DNA of 64,000 nucleotides, taken from NCBI GenBank assembly GCA_002724315.1, contig PBOJ01000049.1:1-64000 (forward strand). The letters run 5' to 3'. The notes below the pieces were generated by a model. That model worked only from the letters and a program-made list of their open reading frames with translations, ran no database searches and was not told the DNA's origin. The translations under genes were made by a program, and so were the position numbers. Positions 43,565 through 54,300 of the stretch are shown here, piece after piece (the stretch's first letter is position 1; each line of letters begins with the position of its first letter). The DNA comes from Planctomycetaceae bacterium. GTDB taxonomy: Bacteria > Planctomycetota > Planctomycetia > Planctomycetales > Planctomycetaceae.

Positions 43565-46186
43565 CTACTTCGCCAGGATCGCGAAGGGATTGCTGAAGCT
43601 GTCGGTCCAGAGAACGCGTCGGGCGGTGGGTTGAAGAATCGCCGAGTCGGCCGTCGGCGGGATCTCCTCTCGACGGCGAACCGTATCGAGACCGGCCAGT
43701 CCGGGAACCCGGGCCACGACATCTCCGGATGCCACCAACATCCACTGGCAGGCCTGTTGTCCGCGACCCAGGTCCGGAGCCGAGACAACCGTCAACGACT
43801 GCATCTGGATCGACTCGGCCAGCGCTGTCACCAGTGGCTGCAACTGGAAGTGGGCCGTCGACACGTGCAGTGCCAACACGCCATCCTCGGCCAGGTGCCG
43901 GCGGTAAATCGCAAAGGCCTCCTGGGTCAACAGGTGGACCGGCACCGCGTCGCTGGCAAAGGCATCCAGGACCAGCACGTCGAACCGCTGGGGCTCTTGC
44001 CGCTCGAGGCTCAAGCGGGCATCACCGATCACCACGTCCAGATCCACACCGCGGCGGCGTGCCGACTCGAGATAGTCAAAGTGTCTCTCGGCCATCTGGT
44101 GAACATCCGGATCGAGTTCGTAGAACGTCAACCGATCACCCGACCGTGGATAGACCGACAGCGTCCCGACACCCAGGCCGATGATGCCGATCCGCCGCGG
44201 TGCCTGCGACTTGATCCCCAGCAGCATCCCGACCCCCGTGTGCCTGCCGAAATAGCTGGTGGGCTCCTCTCGTCCCGGTCCCTCGAGAAACTGCAGCCCG
44301 TGAAACGTGCGACCGTGAACCAGTCGTCTGATCGCGGCACCGCTTCCCGGCAATCGCTCCTCGCGAACCCGCAGCACTCCGTAGAAATTCCTCGACACCT
44401 CGATCACATCTCTCCGGGTGCTCTCGCCCATTCGCCCCAGCACGAACAGCATGGCGGCAGCCAGTGCCGTCCAACCCACGATCGCGGCAGCACCGATTCG
44501 GTTCGATGACCGTGGACGGGATCCGTCAACCGTCCGTCGACTGGCCCACACCTCCCGGCTCAACACCGCGATCACCAATGCCGTCACCAGGACGAGGCCG
44601 ACGTGGAGTTCGAGGTACGCAGAGAACACCCGGGGTGCGACCACTCCGACAAACACGCCCCCGGCAGCACCACCGGCCGAAACGGTCAGGTAGAAACCGG
44701 TCAGGTGACCGGGATCGGGTTTTAGCCGAGCCAGTTCACCGTGGCAGACCATTGCCAGGACGAACAGTGCCGAAAAGAAAATGGCCACCTGGATCGGGAC
44801 GGGCAATCCGGACTCTTCTCCAAGAGCCACCATCACAGCCCCCAGCGACACCGCGGCCTGCAAAAGGTACAGCGGCCGCACGTACCACCGCTCGCCTTCG
44901 AAGCAGAAGATGAAGCTGACCAGGTACAACGCCAATGGCACCACCCACAGGAAGGGTACCGTCGCGACGTCCAGGCAGACGTGATTGGTCACGGCCAGCA
45001 GCAACACCGACGGCGCAGCAGCCAGCAAAAACCAGAGCCCCCGGACACCGGCAGTCGGAATCACTGAAGCCAACCGAAGCTGAGAGTCGTCTTCGAACCT
45101 GGCTCGCATCGACGGCAGATCCAGGCACCACAACAGAAACCCGGCCAGCACCGCCGGAGACAGAGACTGCACCAGCGATGTCCAGTCGAAACCCCGGCCT
45201 CCTCCCACCAGGCTCGGCCCGTCCTGCCACAACCAGGCGACCAGCGAGATGCCCAGCAGCAGCCACAGGGCACCGCGGGCCCACTCGATGCCCCAGCGGA
45301 GACCTCGCCACAAACCCCATCCGGCCGGCAACAGGCACAGGCCAACCACGCCGGGTCCGGTCACCGCCCGCAACGCCAGTGTTTCCTCGATCGCCACCAG
45401 TCCCGACAGGATGCCGATCAACCAGCCCCAGGTCAGTACCCCGGCCACCAGGCAGATTGCCGACAACGTTCCCAACGGTGGAGGGCCTGTCCCGGGCGCA
45501 CCATTCCCACCAGTCGCATCTTCGGGCCCCGGCATCATTCCACCGGGCCGACGGCTCACCCACGCCACGACGCCGGCCAGCACCACGAAACCAACAAACA
45601 GCACGCTCCAGCCAAGCCCCTGCCCACCGAGGTTCCATTCCGGCTCGACCACGAAGGGGTACCCCAACAACGCCAACAACGACCCGGCATTCGACAGAGC
45701 GTACAACCGGTAGGGCACCGTTCCCGGCCTCAACCGGCCGTACCACGCCTGCAACAGCGGTCCGGTAGTAGACAACACGAAGTAGGGCCAGCCGATCGTC
45801 ACCGCCAGCAACAGCAGCACCTGCCAGGTCGGATCGGCCTCGGCCGAAGGTTTCCAGGATCCGCCGGGAAGAACGGGAGCGGCCGCATCACCGACCATCC
45901 CATACCCCAGCCATCCGAGTGCCAGTCCCAACACCACCAGGTGGACCTTCACCTGGGCTCCCGGCGTCAACCGCCTGGCCAGCAAGTGCGCATAGGCGTA
46001 ACCGGAAAACAGCACGACCTGGAAAAACAGCATGCAGGTGGTCCAGACGGCCGAACTGCCACCGAACCACGGCAGGATGGCCTTGCTCAACAGCGGCTGG
46101 ATCCCGAACAGCAGAAGCGCGCTGAGAAATATCGTGGTGCCGAACAGCACCGCCAACCAGCGTCGGGACTGCAATTCCACCGGCAT
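43565..46186 (-). CDS. Polytopic membrane protein fused to a spermidine-synthase-like domain
   Basis: 873 aa from the ATG at 46186; a TTG at 46201 is the only longer option. The first ~580 residues hold many hydrophobic helices (WLAVLFGTTIFLSALLLFGI, VLLLAVTNHVCLDVATVPFL, HLTGFYLTVSAGGAAGGVFV), at least a dozen. The C-terminal ~270 residues are a Rossmann methyltransferase-like fold related to spermidine synthase: IGIIGLGVGTLSVYPRSGD, LTFYELDPDV, VVIGDAR, VLVLDAFASDAVPVHLLT. The family is widespread, with unknown substrate; a membrane-coupled aminopropyl or methyl transfer is possible. It converges with the WD40 gene and is divergent from the SGNH-like gene. Confidence 0.87.
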   Translation of the reverse strand: MPVELQSRRWLAVLFGTTIFLSALLLFGIQPLLSKAILPWFGGSSAVWTTCMLFFQVVLFSGYAYAHLLARRLTPGAQVKVHLVVLGLALGWLGYGMVGDAAAPVLPGGSWKPSAEADPTWQVLLLLAVTIGWPYFVLSTTGPLLQAWYGRLRPGTVPYRLYALSNAGSLLALLGYPFVVEPEWNLGGQGLGWSVLFVGFVVLAGVVAWVSRRPGGMMPGPEDATGGNGAPGTGPPPLGTLSAICLVAGVLTWGWLIGILSGLVAIEETLALRAVTGPGVVGLCLLPAGWGLWRGLRWGIEWARGALWLLLGISLVAWLWQDGPSLVGGGRGFDWTSLVQSLSPAVLAGFLLWCLDLPSMRARFEDDSQLRLASVIPTAGVRGLWFLLAAAPSVLLLAVTNHVCLDVATVPFLWVVPLALYLVSFIFCFEGERWYVRPLYLLQAAVSLGAVMVALGEESGLPVPIQVAIFFSALFVLAMVCHGELARLKPDPGHLTGFYLTVSAGGAAGGVFVGVVAPRVFSAYLELHVGLVLVTALVIAVLSREVWASRRTVDGSRPRSSNRIGAAAIVGWTALAAAMLFVLGRMGESTRRDVIEVSRNFYGVLRVREERLPGSGAAIRRLVHGRTFHGLQFLEGPGREEPTSYFGRHTGVGMLLGIKSQAPRRIGIIGLGVGTLSVYPRSGDRLTFYELDPDVHQMAERHFDYLESARRRGVDLDVVIGDARLSLERQEPQRFDVLVLDAFASDAVPVHLLTQEAFAIYRRHLAEDGVLALHVSTAHFQLQPLVTALAESIQMQSLTVVSAPDLGRGQQACQWMLVASGDVVARVPGLAGLDTVRRREEIPPTADSAILQPTARRVLWTDSFSNPFAILAK

Positions 46187-46323
46187 GGGAACCTGTGACA
46201 AATCCGAGGACTTGGGATCAGGACGTGAATAGTGAATAGTGACGGCTGTTGAAACCGAAGAATTCCGTCAAAGAACTCACCCGCGTCCATTCACACCCCA
46301 TCCACGATTACATCGTCGACCCG

Positions 46324-47088
46324 ATGAACCAGTTGATCCTGATCGGTGCCAGCAACGTCACGATTGCCTTCCCGAGGCTGGTCAATGGACTCGCCGAACG
46401 AGTGGGGGAACCGCTCGAGATCTGGGGTGTCCACGGACACGGTCGGTCCTACGGAGCCTGGAGCAAGGTGCTCGGTCGGGCGCTGCCGGGAATCACCGAA
46501 AGCCGCTTCTGGGGTGCCTGGACACCCGCGGACAACTCGGTCCCTCCGCGCGCCCTGATCACCGACATCGGCAACGACATTCTCTACGGCCACGACACCG
46601 ACCAGATCCTCAGGTGGGTCGAAACCTGCCTGGGACGATTGCAGGACATGGGTGCACAGGTCGTGATGACTCGCCTCCCGCTGGCCAGCCTCGAGACGCT
46701 GTCACGCATCCGTTTCAGGCTGGCCAGGAAAATCCTGTTCCCCCGCTGCGGGCTCTCACTGGCCGACGTCAGCCGCGAGGCCTTGAAGCTCGATGCCGGC
46801 GTGGTCGAACTGGCCCAACGGTACTCGACACCGCTGACCGAGCCGCAGGGGCACTGGTACGGACTCGACCCCATCCACATTCGCAGCCGCTGGATCGAAT
46901 CGGCCTGGCAACAGATTCTCGACGATTGGTTCGCCGGTGGACCACCGCCGTCATTTCCCCGGGTCGGCATCCGCCGCGACCTCCAAGCCTGGCGCTGGTG
47001 GCCGGCCGAGCGTGCCCGACGAGGCCGCGTTACCGAGACACCCCAGCCGGTCTTCCAACAGAACGGCTTGAGCGTTCGGCTGTATTGA
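46324..47088 (+). CDS. SGNH/GDSL-like protein, cytoplasmic
   Basis: 254 aa from the ATG at 46324 (MNQLILIGASNVTIAFPRL); an in-frame ATG at 46249 adds 25 residues with no homology. The SGNH layout is visible: block I ILIGASN with Ser10, block III TDIGNDILYG, and the C-terminal DPIHIRSRW with an Asp-x-x-His pair. No signal peptide is present. The substrate is unknown. It converges on the oxidoreductase gene (14 bp between stops). Confidence 0.7.
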   Translation: MNQLILIGASNVTIAFPRLVNGLAERVGEPLEIWGVHGHGRSYGAWSKVLGRALPGITESRFWGAWTPADNSVPPRALITDIGNDILYGHDTDQILRWVETCLGRLQDMGAQVVMTRLPLASLETLSRIRFRLARKILFPRCGLSLADVSREALKLDAGVVELAQRYSTPLTEPQGHWYGLDPIHIRSRWIESAWQQILDDWFAGGPPPSFPRVGIRRDLQAWRWWPAERARRGRVTETPQPVFQQNGLSVRLY

Positions 47089-47102
47089 TTCTGTCTACGT
47101 GA

Positions 47103-48200
47103 TCAGTTCTTCAAGAGCGTCAGCGGATTCCTGCGGTTTTTCAGCGGCACCGCCACCGGACCACCCTGCCGGTGGGATTCGAAGACCGAAGCGATCATCT
47201 CGGTCGCCGCCCGGGCGTCGTAGACACCCGAGACCGGCTGCCGGTCCTTCTCGATCGCCTCGATCAGGTCCAGTACCGCGGCGTGATTGGATCCGTGCTT
47301 GGTGTCACGGGTCTCGGCCTTGCCGACGCCGTTGCTGGAGATCGGCAACCACTTTGCCCCCGAACGCCCCGGTGACCAGGCGGGATCCTTGAGCAACCAG
47401 GCCGTCTTCAGATAGCCCGACTGGAATTCGAGCACACCTTTGGACCCGAACACTTTCAATCCAAACCGGTTGCCATGGCCGCGGTGCGACGAGAAGTATC
47501 CGGTCACGCCATTCTTGAACCGGTACATCGCATCGATCGTATCGGCGGCCAATGGCCCGATCCCCTCGTTGCCGTTGTAGACATGCGACTTGTTGACCGG
47601 CTGGCCCTTCTCAAAGCAGCGGGCAAAGCAACTGGTCACGTCCCCGGCAAAGACCCGCATCAGGTCCAGCATGTGCGTACCCAGCACCCAGAGATCCTCA
47701 CCTCCACCCCGTCGCGAGTCCTCCTTGCCACGGGCTCGCAGTTCGAGCACCTTTCCAATCTGGCCGTCGGCGATCAACTGGCGGGCGACGGCGACCTGGG
47801 GCGAGTAACGGTTGCCGTGGGCAATCGCCAGCTTCACGTGCTTCATCTCGCACGCCTTGACGATCTCATCGGCCTGGACCAGGTCTCTGACGAACGGCTT
47901 CTCCATGTAAACATGGCAACCCAGTTCAACCGCTGCCATGACCATCTCGTGGTGCCGATCGAGCCACCGCTGCGAGATCGAGACAATGTCCGGTTTTTCC
48001 TTCTCGAGCATCTCGCGATAGTCGACGTAGGCCTTTTTGGCCCCGGTCCGGGTCATCGCTCCGGGCAGTGCCGACTTGTTGTCATCGGCCACGGCGACAA
48101 CCCGGCACTGCTGGACACCCTTCCAGACGACATCCAGTCCGTGGCCGTAATTGCCCTTGCCGGTCCGCCCGATGATTCCAACGCGATACGTTCTCGCCAT
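47103..48200 (-). CDS. Gfo/Idh/MocA-family oxidoreductase
   Basis: 365 aa from the ATG at 48200 (MARTYRVGIIGRTGKGNYGHG); the frame upstream to 48386 has no homology. The Rossmann domain starts at once (YRVGIIGRTGKGNYG, VVAVADDN), EKP appears in VYMEKPFVRD, and LAIAHGNRYSPQV lies where the catalytic region begins. Such enzymes oxidise or rearrange sugars with NAD(P). They are numerous in planctomycetes; the substrate is not known. It lies 127 bp beyond the last gene of the large minus-strand cluster and may be a separate unit. Confidence 0.9.
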   Translation of the reverse strand: MARTYRVGIIGRTGKGNYGHGLDVVWKGVQQCRVVAVADDNKSALPGAMTRTGAKKAYVDYREMLEKEKPDIVSISQRWLDRHHEMVMAAVELGCHVYMEKPFVRDLVQADEIVKACEMKHVKLAIAHGNRYSPQVAVARQLIADGQIGKVLELRARGKEDSRRGGGEDLWVLGTHMLDLMRVFAGDVTSCFARCFEKGQPVNKSHVYNGNEGIGPLAADTIDAMYRFKNGVTGYFSSHRGHGNRFGLKVFGSKGVLEFQSGYLKTAWLLKDPAWSPGRSGAKWLPISSNGVGKAETRDTKHGSNHAAVLDLIEAIEKDRQPVSGVYDARAATEMIASVFESHRQGGPVAVPLKNRRNPLTLLKN

Positions 48201-48327
48201 CACCTGATCTCCACTTCCAGATTCTTCAGGAACCATCCCACCGCGCCAACGGTCCACCACGCACGAAATGCTTCCACCAGCGGCACAACTGCAGGTACGG
48301 GTTCGAAAGAAGCACGGCCGAAATCCG

Positions 48328-49158
48328 TCAACGGCTGGCGGTGGGCTGGCCGTGGGTTTTTGGATCGTATTCCACAAGGCGAACATTGTCGACGAAGTAC
48401 TTGCCGGGTGGCCAGAACGGGTACAGCAGAACCCGAACCCACTTCACTTTCGGCGTGTACTTGGTCGGATGGAAGGGCTTCTTGCGTCGCGAGTAAGTTC
48501 GCCACTGGTTCGCTCCACCGGCTTTCAACTGGCCCCGCCAGACGTACTTGTGGATGAACGCCTTGCGGCCCCGCTTGTTGGGCTGAGCTTTCCCGCGACG
48601 CTTGGAAAAGTATTGCTGCACGGCACCCGCGTCGGCTCCGAAGGACACGCTGGGCTTCTCGGGATACCCCACCAGCCAGACCAGGATCTCGGGCCCTTTC
48701 ACGTCCAGGGTCAACCAGTACGGCTTGCCCTTCTTGATCGGAATGGGATGACTCCAGAACCAGACCCCATCCAAGCCGGCAAGCGTATCGTACTTGGGCG
48801 GCGTGGTGGGGATCTTCCTGGGCGCCTTCAGTGGTGAAGCACCGTCGTCGATCTTCAGCCACCAGTCGTAGGCCTGGCTCTGCAGCACGTCACTGTCGAA
48901 CAGCAGCACTCGACCCCGTTTGGCGTCGGCATCCTTGACCCAGAAGCTCGAGAGACCGTCAACGGTCTGCCAGTGGCCGGGCGTGATCTTGCCCGCATCG
49001 AAATTGCCGTTGGGCAGCAGGTTGCCGTCGGGCGAAACCGATGGCTTGGACAGAGCCCTGGCGGCCGGCTTGGCCTTTGGCTTGTCGGCGTCGGCAGCCT
49101 GGCCGAGCCAGGCGACCGTGGCGACCAGGGCCGGCAGACAGATTGCGAGTGTCCTCAT
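48328..49158 (-). CDS. Small secreted protein, carbohydrate-binding-module-like
   Basis: 276 aa from the ATG at 49158, sharing one base with the previous stop; a GTG directly upstream at 49161 is an alternative. A signal peptide (LAICLPALVATVAWLGQAADA) leads to a Lys/Pro-rich spacer and LLPNGNFDAGKITPGHWQTV, the usual opening of a CBM-like jelly roll. YFVDNVRLVEYDP closes the domain in the same style. No catalytic motif is seen. It is the last gene of the envelope cluster and is probably cotranslated with the PA14-PKD protein. Confidence 0.75.
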   Translation of the reverse strand: MRTLAICLPALVATVAWLGQAADADKPKAKPAARALSKPSVSPDGNLLPNGNFDAGKITPGHWQTVDGLSSFWVKDADAKRGRVLLFDSDVLQSQAYDWWLKIDDGASPLKAPRKIPTTPPKYDTLAGLDGVWFWSHPIPIKKGKPYWLTLDVKGPEILVWLVGYPEKPSVSFGADAGAVQQYFSKRRGKAQPNKRGRKAFIHKYVWRGQLKAGGANQWRTYSRRKKPFHPTKYTPKVKWVRVLLYPFWPPGKYFVDNVRLVEYDPKTHGQPTASR

Positions 49159-51359
49159 CACGGTGTCGCCCCCTTCTTTCCACCGGTCGATTCTTTCAGT
49201 TTCTCACGGGCCCTCACGGTCCACCGGTCCCGGATCCCCGTGGAAGCCAGCTTGGCCAGTTCGGTCCGAGCCCGCTTGGACCGTCCGGTCGCTTCAAGAG
49301 CCACCGACAACCTCCAGCGAGCCTGGTTCTCCCACAAGGCTCCCGTCCCCAACGTCAACGCCAGGTCCAGGAACTCGCTGGCCTCACGATGCTGGCCCCT
49401 CAGTGACAACGCCAGCCCCCGCCAAAAGAACGTGTGTCCCTTGACCTTCTCGGTCGCGAACTGATCCTCCCAGCGATCAACCGTCTCGATCGCCGCTCCG
49501 TAATTGTTCTCCTGCAGATACTCGCGAATCGAGTTCGGGAACGACCCGATGCGTGCCGAGCGAACCGACCTGGGAACAACGCGTCCCAGCAACGCCTCGA
49601 CCCGCCGATAAAACTCCAGGGACTCGGCCTTCTTGCCGTGCCACAGGGCCACGTCCCCGGCAGCGTTGATCGCCCGCCGGTAAGACATCTTGGCCTTGGC
49701 ATCCTGGGTCAGGGGCGGCTTGGCGTTTACGGCCACATCGTGGACGCGCTTGAGCAACTCCGGCGACTTGTCCGGCTCGTTGCGGCGGATTCCCAGCAAC
49801 CGGATCAGCCGGGCCAGCGAATCCAGGGACTCGGCGGCGGGGGTCGTGTCGGTAATCGATGCCTGGAAGTTGGCGATCGCCTCATCGATGCCCTCCTCGC
49901 CACTGGACAGCGATGCCAGGGCCAGCACCCGACGAATGGCCGGTGCCCGCTTAGGACGAATCTTGCCGAATCGATTCACCCAGTTCCGTCCCACCTCGAC
50001 GGCCCGCTTGGAGTCTCCGCCCTCACCGTGCAGGTGGACCAGTTCCCCAAGACTGGCGGCATCGAGCTTGGCCAGGTCGTAGCCGGCGGTCATTTTGACG
50101 TATTCGGGATAGCGCCCTTGCCGGATGTCTCCGGCCACGTGCTGCACTTCGAACACCTCAACAGACGACCCCACGGCCTGCGACTTGCCGCCGATCGTAG
50201 TGGTCAACTTCACCGGGAAACGGCCGAGCGACAGGTAGACATGGTCCACCGTCGCACCGGAAGCCGATTGTCCGTCACCCAAATCCCAAGCAAACGTCGT
50301 GCCCTTGGGGAACGACCCAGCCACCTCAACTCCCAGTCGGACCCGCGTGTACTGTCCGCTGGCACGGACGCCCGGGTCGGGCCAGATCGTGTCGACATAG
50401 ATCGGAACGAATGACGCCAGCGGAACGGTGGGCGATTCGTAGGCAACCACCTGTGCCGAATGCGGCATCGGGTAAAGGTTTCCGGGGATTCCGGCGTAGT
50501 GCCCCTTCTGGGATCCGGGCGGACTCCAGCCAAGGAAAGCGACCTGCTTGAGCATCACCTCTTCGTGGTAGTACTCCAGGTAGTGCATCCCCGCCTTCAG
50601 TTCGACCTTCTGGTTGAATTCGCCCCGCGCACCACGTTCGGATGTGTGCCGACCGGGCCAGTGGATCAGCGGCTTTCCGTCCAGGAACGAGAAACTGGCC
50701 TCGTTGGAAGCGGTGCAGAAGCGGTACACGCCATCCTTGGGAATCCGAATCCAGCCCTTGTAGACACTGATGTAGTAATCGGAGGGTCCGAAGGGGTTGT
50801 GGCCATCTGCAATCCGTTGCTGGTACCGGGCTCCGTAACGTTCGGTGCTGGCGGCCATCAGTTGCTGAAGATCGGCCACCGTCTTGGGATTGTCCCCCTC
50901 GGGACGCTTGATCGTGGCAAAAACCAGTCCCTGCCTGGGCACCCAGCCTCCCTTGGGGGGGCCGGCACCGGGCCGATCCGTCGCCACCACCATCTCAGCC
51001 GCACGAGGAGCCTGGGGATTGGCGAAATAGACGAAGAACTTCGCGCCCGCCGAAGGCTTGCCGGCCTGGAACGAAATCAACGAGTAGCCGTCCGGGTCGT
51101 GCCAGGTCAGTTGGAACGGCACGGTCTTGCCGGCAGCGTCACGGACGCGAAAGTCCGAGCCATCCGGCTTGGCACGTCCCTGGTGCACCACCCGCACCGA
51201 CGCGGCGTCTACGCTGGCATCGGGCAGGGGCTTGGCGATGGTGACCACGGCCCGGGCCTTCCAGCCATCCAGTTGCCACGAGTCAGCGGCAACCCCCGCG
51301 CCGCCACCGTGAAGCAGCAGCACGACCATCACGGCCAACCATCCAGTGATTCCCCGCAT
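49158..51359 (-). CDS. Secreted PA14-PKD-helical-repeat protein
   Basis: 733 aa with a signal peptide (LAVMVVLLLHGGGAGVAA). An N-terminal beta domain (~30-140; PFQLTWHDPDGYSLISFQ) is followed by a PA14-like domain (~190-300; YKGWIRIPKDGVYRFCTASN, ELKAGMHYLEYYHEE), then a PKD domain (~335-405; FAWDLGDGQSASG, HVYLSLGRFPVKLT), and an alpha-helical repeat region resembling TPR to the end. PA14 and PKD domains bind glycans or proteins; the helical part could join it to a complex. It lies 11 bp downstream of the DUF4175-like gene in the cluster. Confidence 0.82.
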   Translation of the reverse strand: MRGITGWLAVMVVLLLHGGGAGVAADSWQLDGWKARAVVTIAKPLPDASVDAASVRVVHQGRAKPDGSDFRVRDAAGKTVPFQLTWHDPDGYSLISFQAGKPSAGAKFFVYFANPQAPRAAEMVVATDRPGAGPPKGGWVPRQGLVFATIKRPEGDNPKTVADLQQLMAASTERYGARYQQRIADGHNPFGPSDYYISVYKGWIRIPKDGVYRFCTASNEASFSFLDGKPLIHWPGRHTSERGARGEFNQKVELKAGMHYLEYYHEEVMLKQVAFLGWSPPGSQKGHYAGIPGNLYPMPHSAQVVAYESPTVPLASFVPIYVDTIWPDPGVRASGQYTRVRLGVEVAGSFPKGTTFAWDLGDGQSASGATVDHVYLSLGRFPVKLTTTIGGKSQAVGSSVEVFEVQHVAGDIRQGRYPEYVKMTAGYDLAKLDAASLGELVHLHGEGGDSKRAVEVGRNWVNRFGKIRPKRAPAIRRVLALASLSSGEEGIDEAIANFQASITDTTPAAESLDSLARLIRLLGIRRNEPDKSPELLKRVHDVAVNAKPPLTQDAKAKMSYRRAINAAGDVALWHGKKAESLEFYRRVEALLGRVVPRSVRSARIGSFPNSIREYLQENNYGAAIETVDRWEDQFATEKVKGHTFFWRGLALSLRGQHREASEFLDLALTLGTGALWENQARWRLSVALEATGRSKRARTELAKLASTGIRDRWTVRAREKLKESTGGKKGATP

Positions 51360-51370
51360 CGGTCGCCTCC

Positions 51371-54300
51371 CTACTTCTCCGACTCGGACAACGCCCGGTA
51401 GTACCGCTCCAGCAACGACTCGTACCCCTTGGGATACGACTCACCGGCCGACTGCAGCAGCTCATCTCTCAGGTCGGCGGGCAGATCCCGGGCCTGCTGG
51501 AGACGAATGACGGTGGTCTGGTCGACTCCGCCCAGGGCATCGCGGATCTGCCGCAACGCGATTTTCTGTTTGCGGAAGGCGTCATCGAACTTGTTGTTCT
51601 TCAGGTCGTCCTCGATCGAATCCAGCAATCGGATCGCTCCCTGCAACCGCCGCCCGCGAACGCTGTTGGTATCGAGCTTGCGAGCGACCTGCGTGGCGCG
51701 TTCGCGGAGACCCCGCTGTTTCTCGGAGAGCCGCTTCATGTCCTTGCTGAACGGTGGTGGCGTTCCGCCCTGCAGGCCCTTGCGACCTTCGCCAGCCCGT
51801 TTTCCACCGCCGGTGGCACCGTTGGGATCCTGGCGGCCTTCCTCCTTCAAACGCCCCTTCTCGTAACGCTCGTTGTTGAGCCTCGCCGGGGTCTTGCGAC
51901 CGTCGAGCCCTCGGGCGGTGTCGCCGACCATCTGGCCGCTCGACTTCCCGCGGCGGCCGTCACCCGAACGACCACTGACCTCGTTGTTGTTCGGCAGATC
52001 GTTGCCGGTGACACCCTTGGCCGAGAAGTTGCTGATCGGTCCGTCGGAAACACCCCAGCCGGCCTGGTTGAGATTGTCGCCCCAGGCCGAAGTGATGTCG
52101 TCCGCCTCATCCTCGAACTCCTCGGCCTCCTGCAACAACTCGCCGATCAGGTCCTCGAGGGCATCCGGCAGCGGCATCTCAGGCATCTTCATGCGCTTGG
52201 CGTCCAGCGGCTCCTCCATCAACCATTTCAGAGCATCCGGGGAGTCGGGAAGCCAGATCTCGAGGTTTTCGAGCATCTTGGTCGCCTTGCTCGACCCGAG
52301 GTCCTCCAGGGCCACTTCGAGGCTCGAGGTCTTCGGCCGCTTGGCGACCATCTCGACTTCCTCGAAAACGCTGTTGATATCACTGCGGAGCCCGAAATCG
52401 TCAACAAACCCGGTGGGCAGCTTGGTCAACTCGTCGATCGTCCCCTTTTTCCACTTGTTCCACTTGGCGACCATGTCGTCGAACTCCTTCTGCGCGTCGA
52501 GTTCCTCTTCGCTGAGTTCATCGACCTTCCGCTTGGGGAGTTTTTCCAGCTTGCTGGCCAGCTCGGTCTGATCGGCCTGCATCCGCTCCAGGCCCTTCAT
52601 CAACTTCTCGAGTGCCGTGGTGATCGACTTGTGTGCCGACTCGTCCTTCTTGCGAATCCGTCTCAGGTCCTTGCGAGCCTGCTGGTTCTTGTCGAGTCGG
52701 GCCAGCAACTCCATCAGTTGTTTGATGATCTCGTCCTGGACCGGCAACGAGTCGTCCCGCAGGGTCTGCTGCCGTGCCTGGTTCTTCGTCTCGTTGGCCA
52801 TCTCGAACAGGCTGACGGCCTTGGCCATCGGGCCGATCGCAAGCTCGTTGAGGGAACCGATGACCGTCTTCAGAGGCAGAGTGGATCTCTGCATCAACGC
52901 GGCCAGTTGCCCGGTCCCCTTGCGGATCCGGCTCTGCCGAGACAACAGCGATTCGAATGCGTCACCGTTGGTCGTGCGGGCACGGTTCTCCTTCTGCAAC
53001 CGGATCAGGCCTTCGAGCAGTTGCGAGAAGTCCTCCAACTGCATCGCCACCTGGGCTTCTTCCTGCTGGGGAGTCAGCACGAAGATCGTGAACCGTTTCG
53101 AACTCGCCTTGCCGGGCCCGGTGACCGTGTTGCGATCGACCGCCTCGGCCCAGTAGCGGACCAGGTCTCCCCCCCTGATCTCATGCTCACCCAACTTCCA
53201 CTCAAACTCCGCCACGATCGGTTCGTTCTCGGCTCCCGAGGCCGGCTCGAAACCGGTCAACACGCGAACCGTCTCATCGTCGTTGACCCGGTAGAGCACC
53301 CGCACGCGAGCGACACCGTAGTCGTCCTTGGCGGCAACTTTCAGCACGACGGTCGCCTCGGGGGCGACCTGCCGGTCTGTTCCCGGCCGGGGAATCGCCA
53401 CGGTCGGCGGCTGGTCGGGCACAGCGGCAATCGATCGCCAGACGGGATCATCATTGGCATGGCCCAGCGTGTCTTCCAGCACGAGTTGATAACGATCCGG
53501 AGCCACCAGGCTGCGTGAGAGCGAACCACCCTCAATCCGGGCTTCGGGAACCTTCAGAATGAAGTCGGTCTTCCAGTCCGAGCCGCTCCCCGTCAGGGCA
53601 AACTCCTGCCCCGACTCGGTGACCAGGCGAGCTGACCTCAGATCTTTTGAGGCGGTCACGGCGACCTCGACCCGGCTGCCGGCCAACGCGGCCACCTCAC
53701 CGGTATCCCCCGCAGCGGTTGTGGTCTGAAGCATCGTGTAGGACGGCGGCGTGACGGTCAGTTGGACCGCCTGTACTCGGGGACGACGGTGAACAACGAC
53801 CTGGCGATCGCGGGACCGGTCATCACCCGCGGTGATGAAGAACTCCAATGTCCGGGTGGCCCGTTCCAGCGTCGCGGTGTACTCCCGGCGTCCCTTTCGG
53901 ACACCCTTCTTCGACGGGTTCATCACCAGGGTCGTCCAGTGATCGTCGCCGTCAGGCCGCATCCTCAGTTCGGCGTTCGCCGGCAACACGCCTTCGATAC
54001 CCACGACGAACTTCACCGACATCCCTTCCGCGTAACGATTGCTGCCATCGGCTGGTTTGATCGTCTTTTCGATGATCTGCGTCGCGGTGAACGGTTCGAT
54101 TTCAGCAAACGGCATCAGGATCCTGGAGAGTCCATTGCCAAAGCGTTCGCTGCCAAACCCGACATACATCGCGAGCACCAGCAGGACCCCCAGCCCGGCC
54201 AACGCGGCCCGGCGAACCGGCTGCCAGTCGAGCGAATCGGTGAGATCGAGATCGATGGAGGCCTCGTTGGCATCGCTGACGATTGCGTCAACGATCTGTG

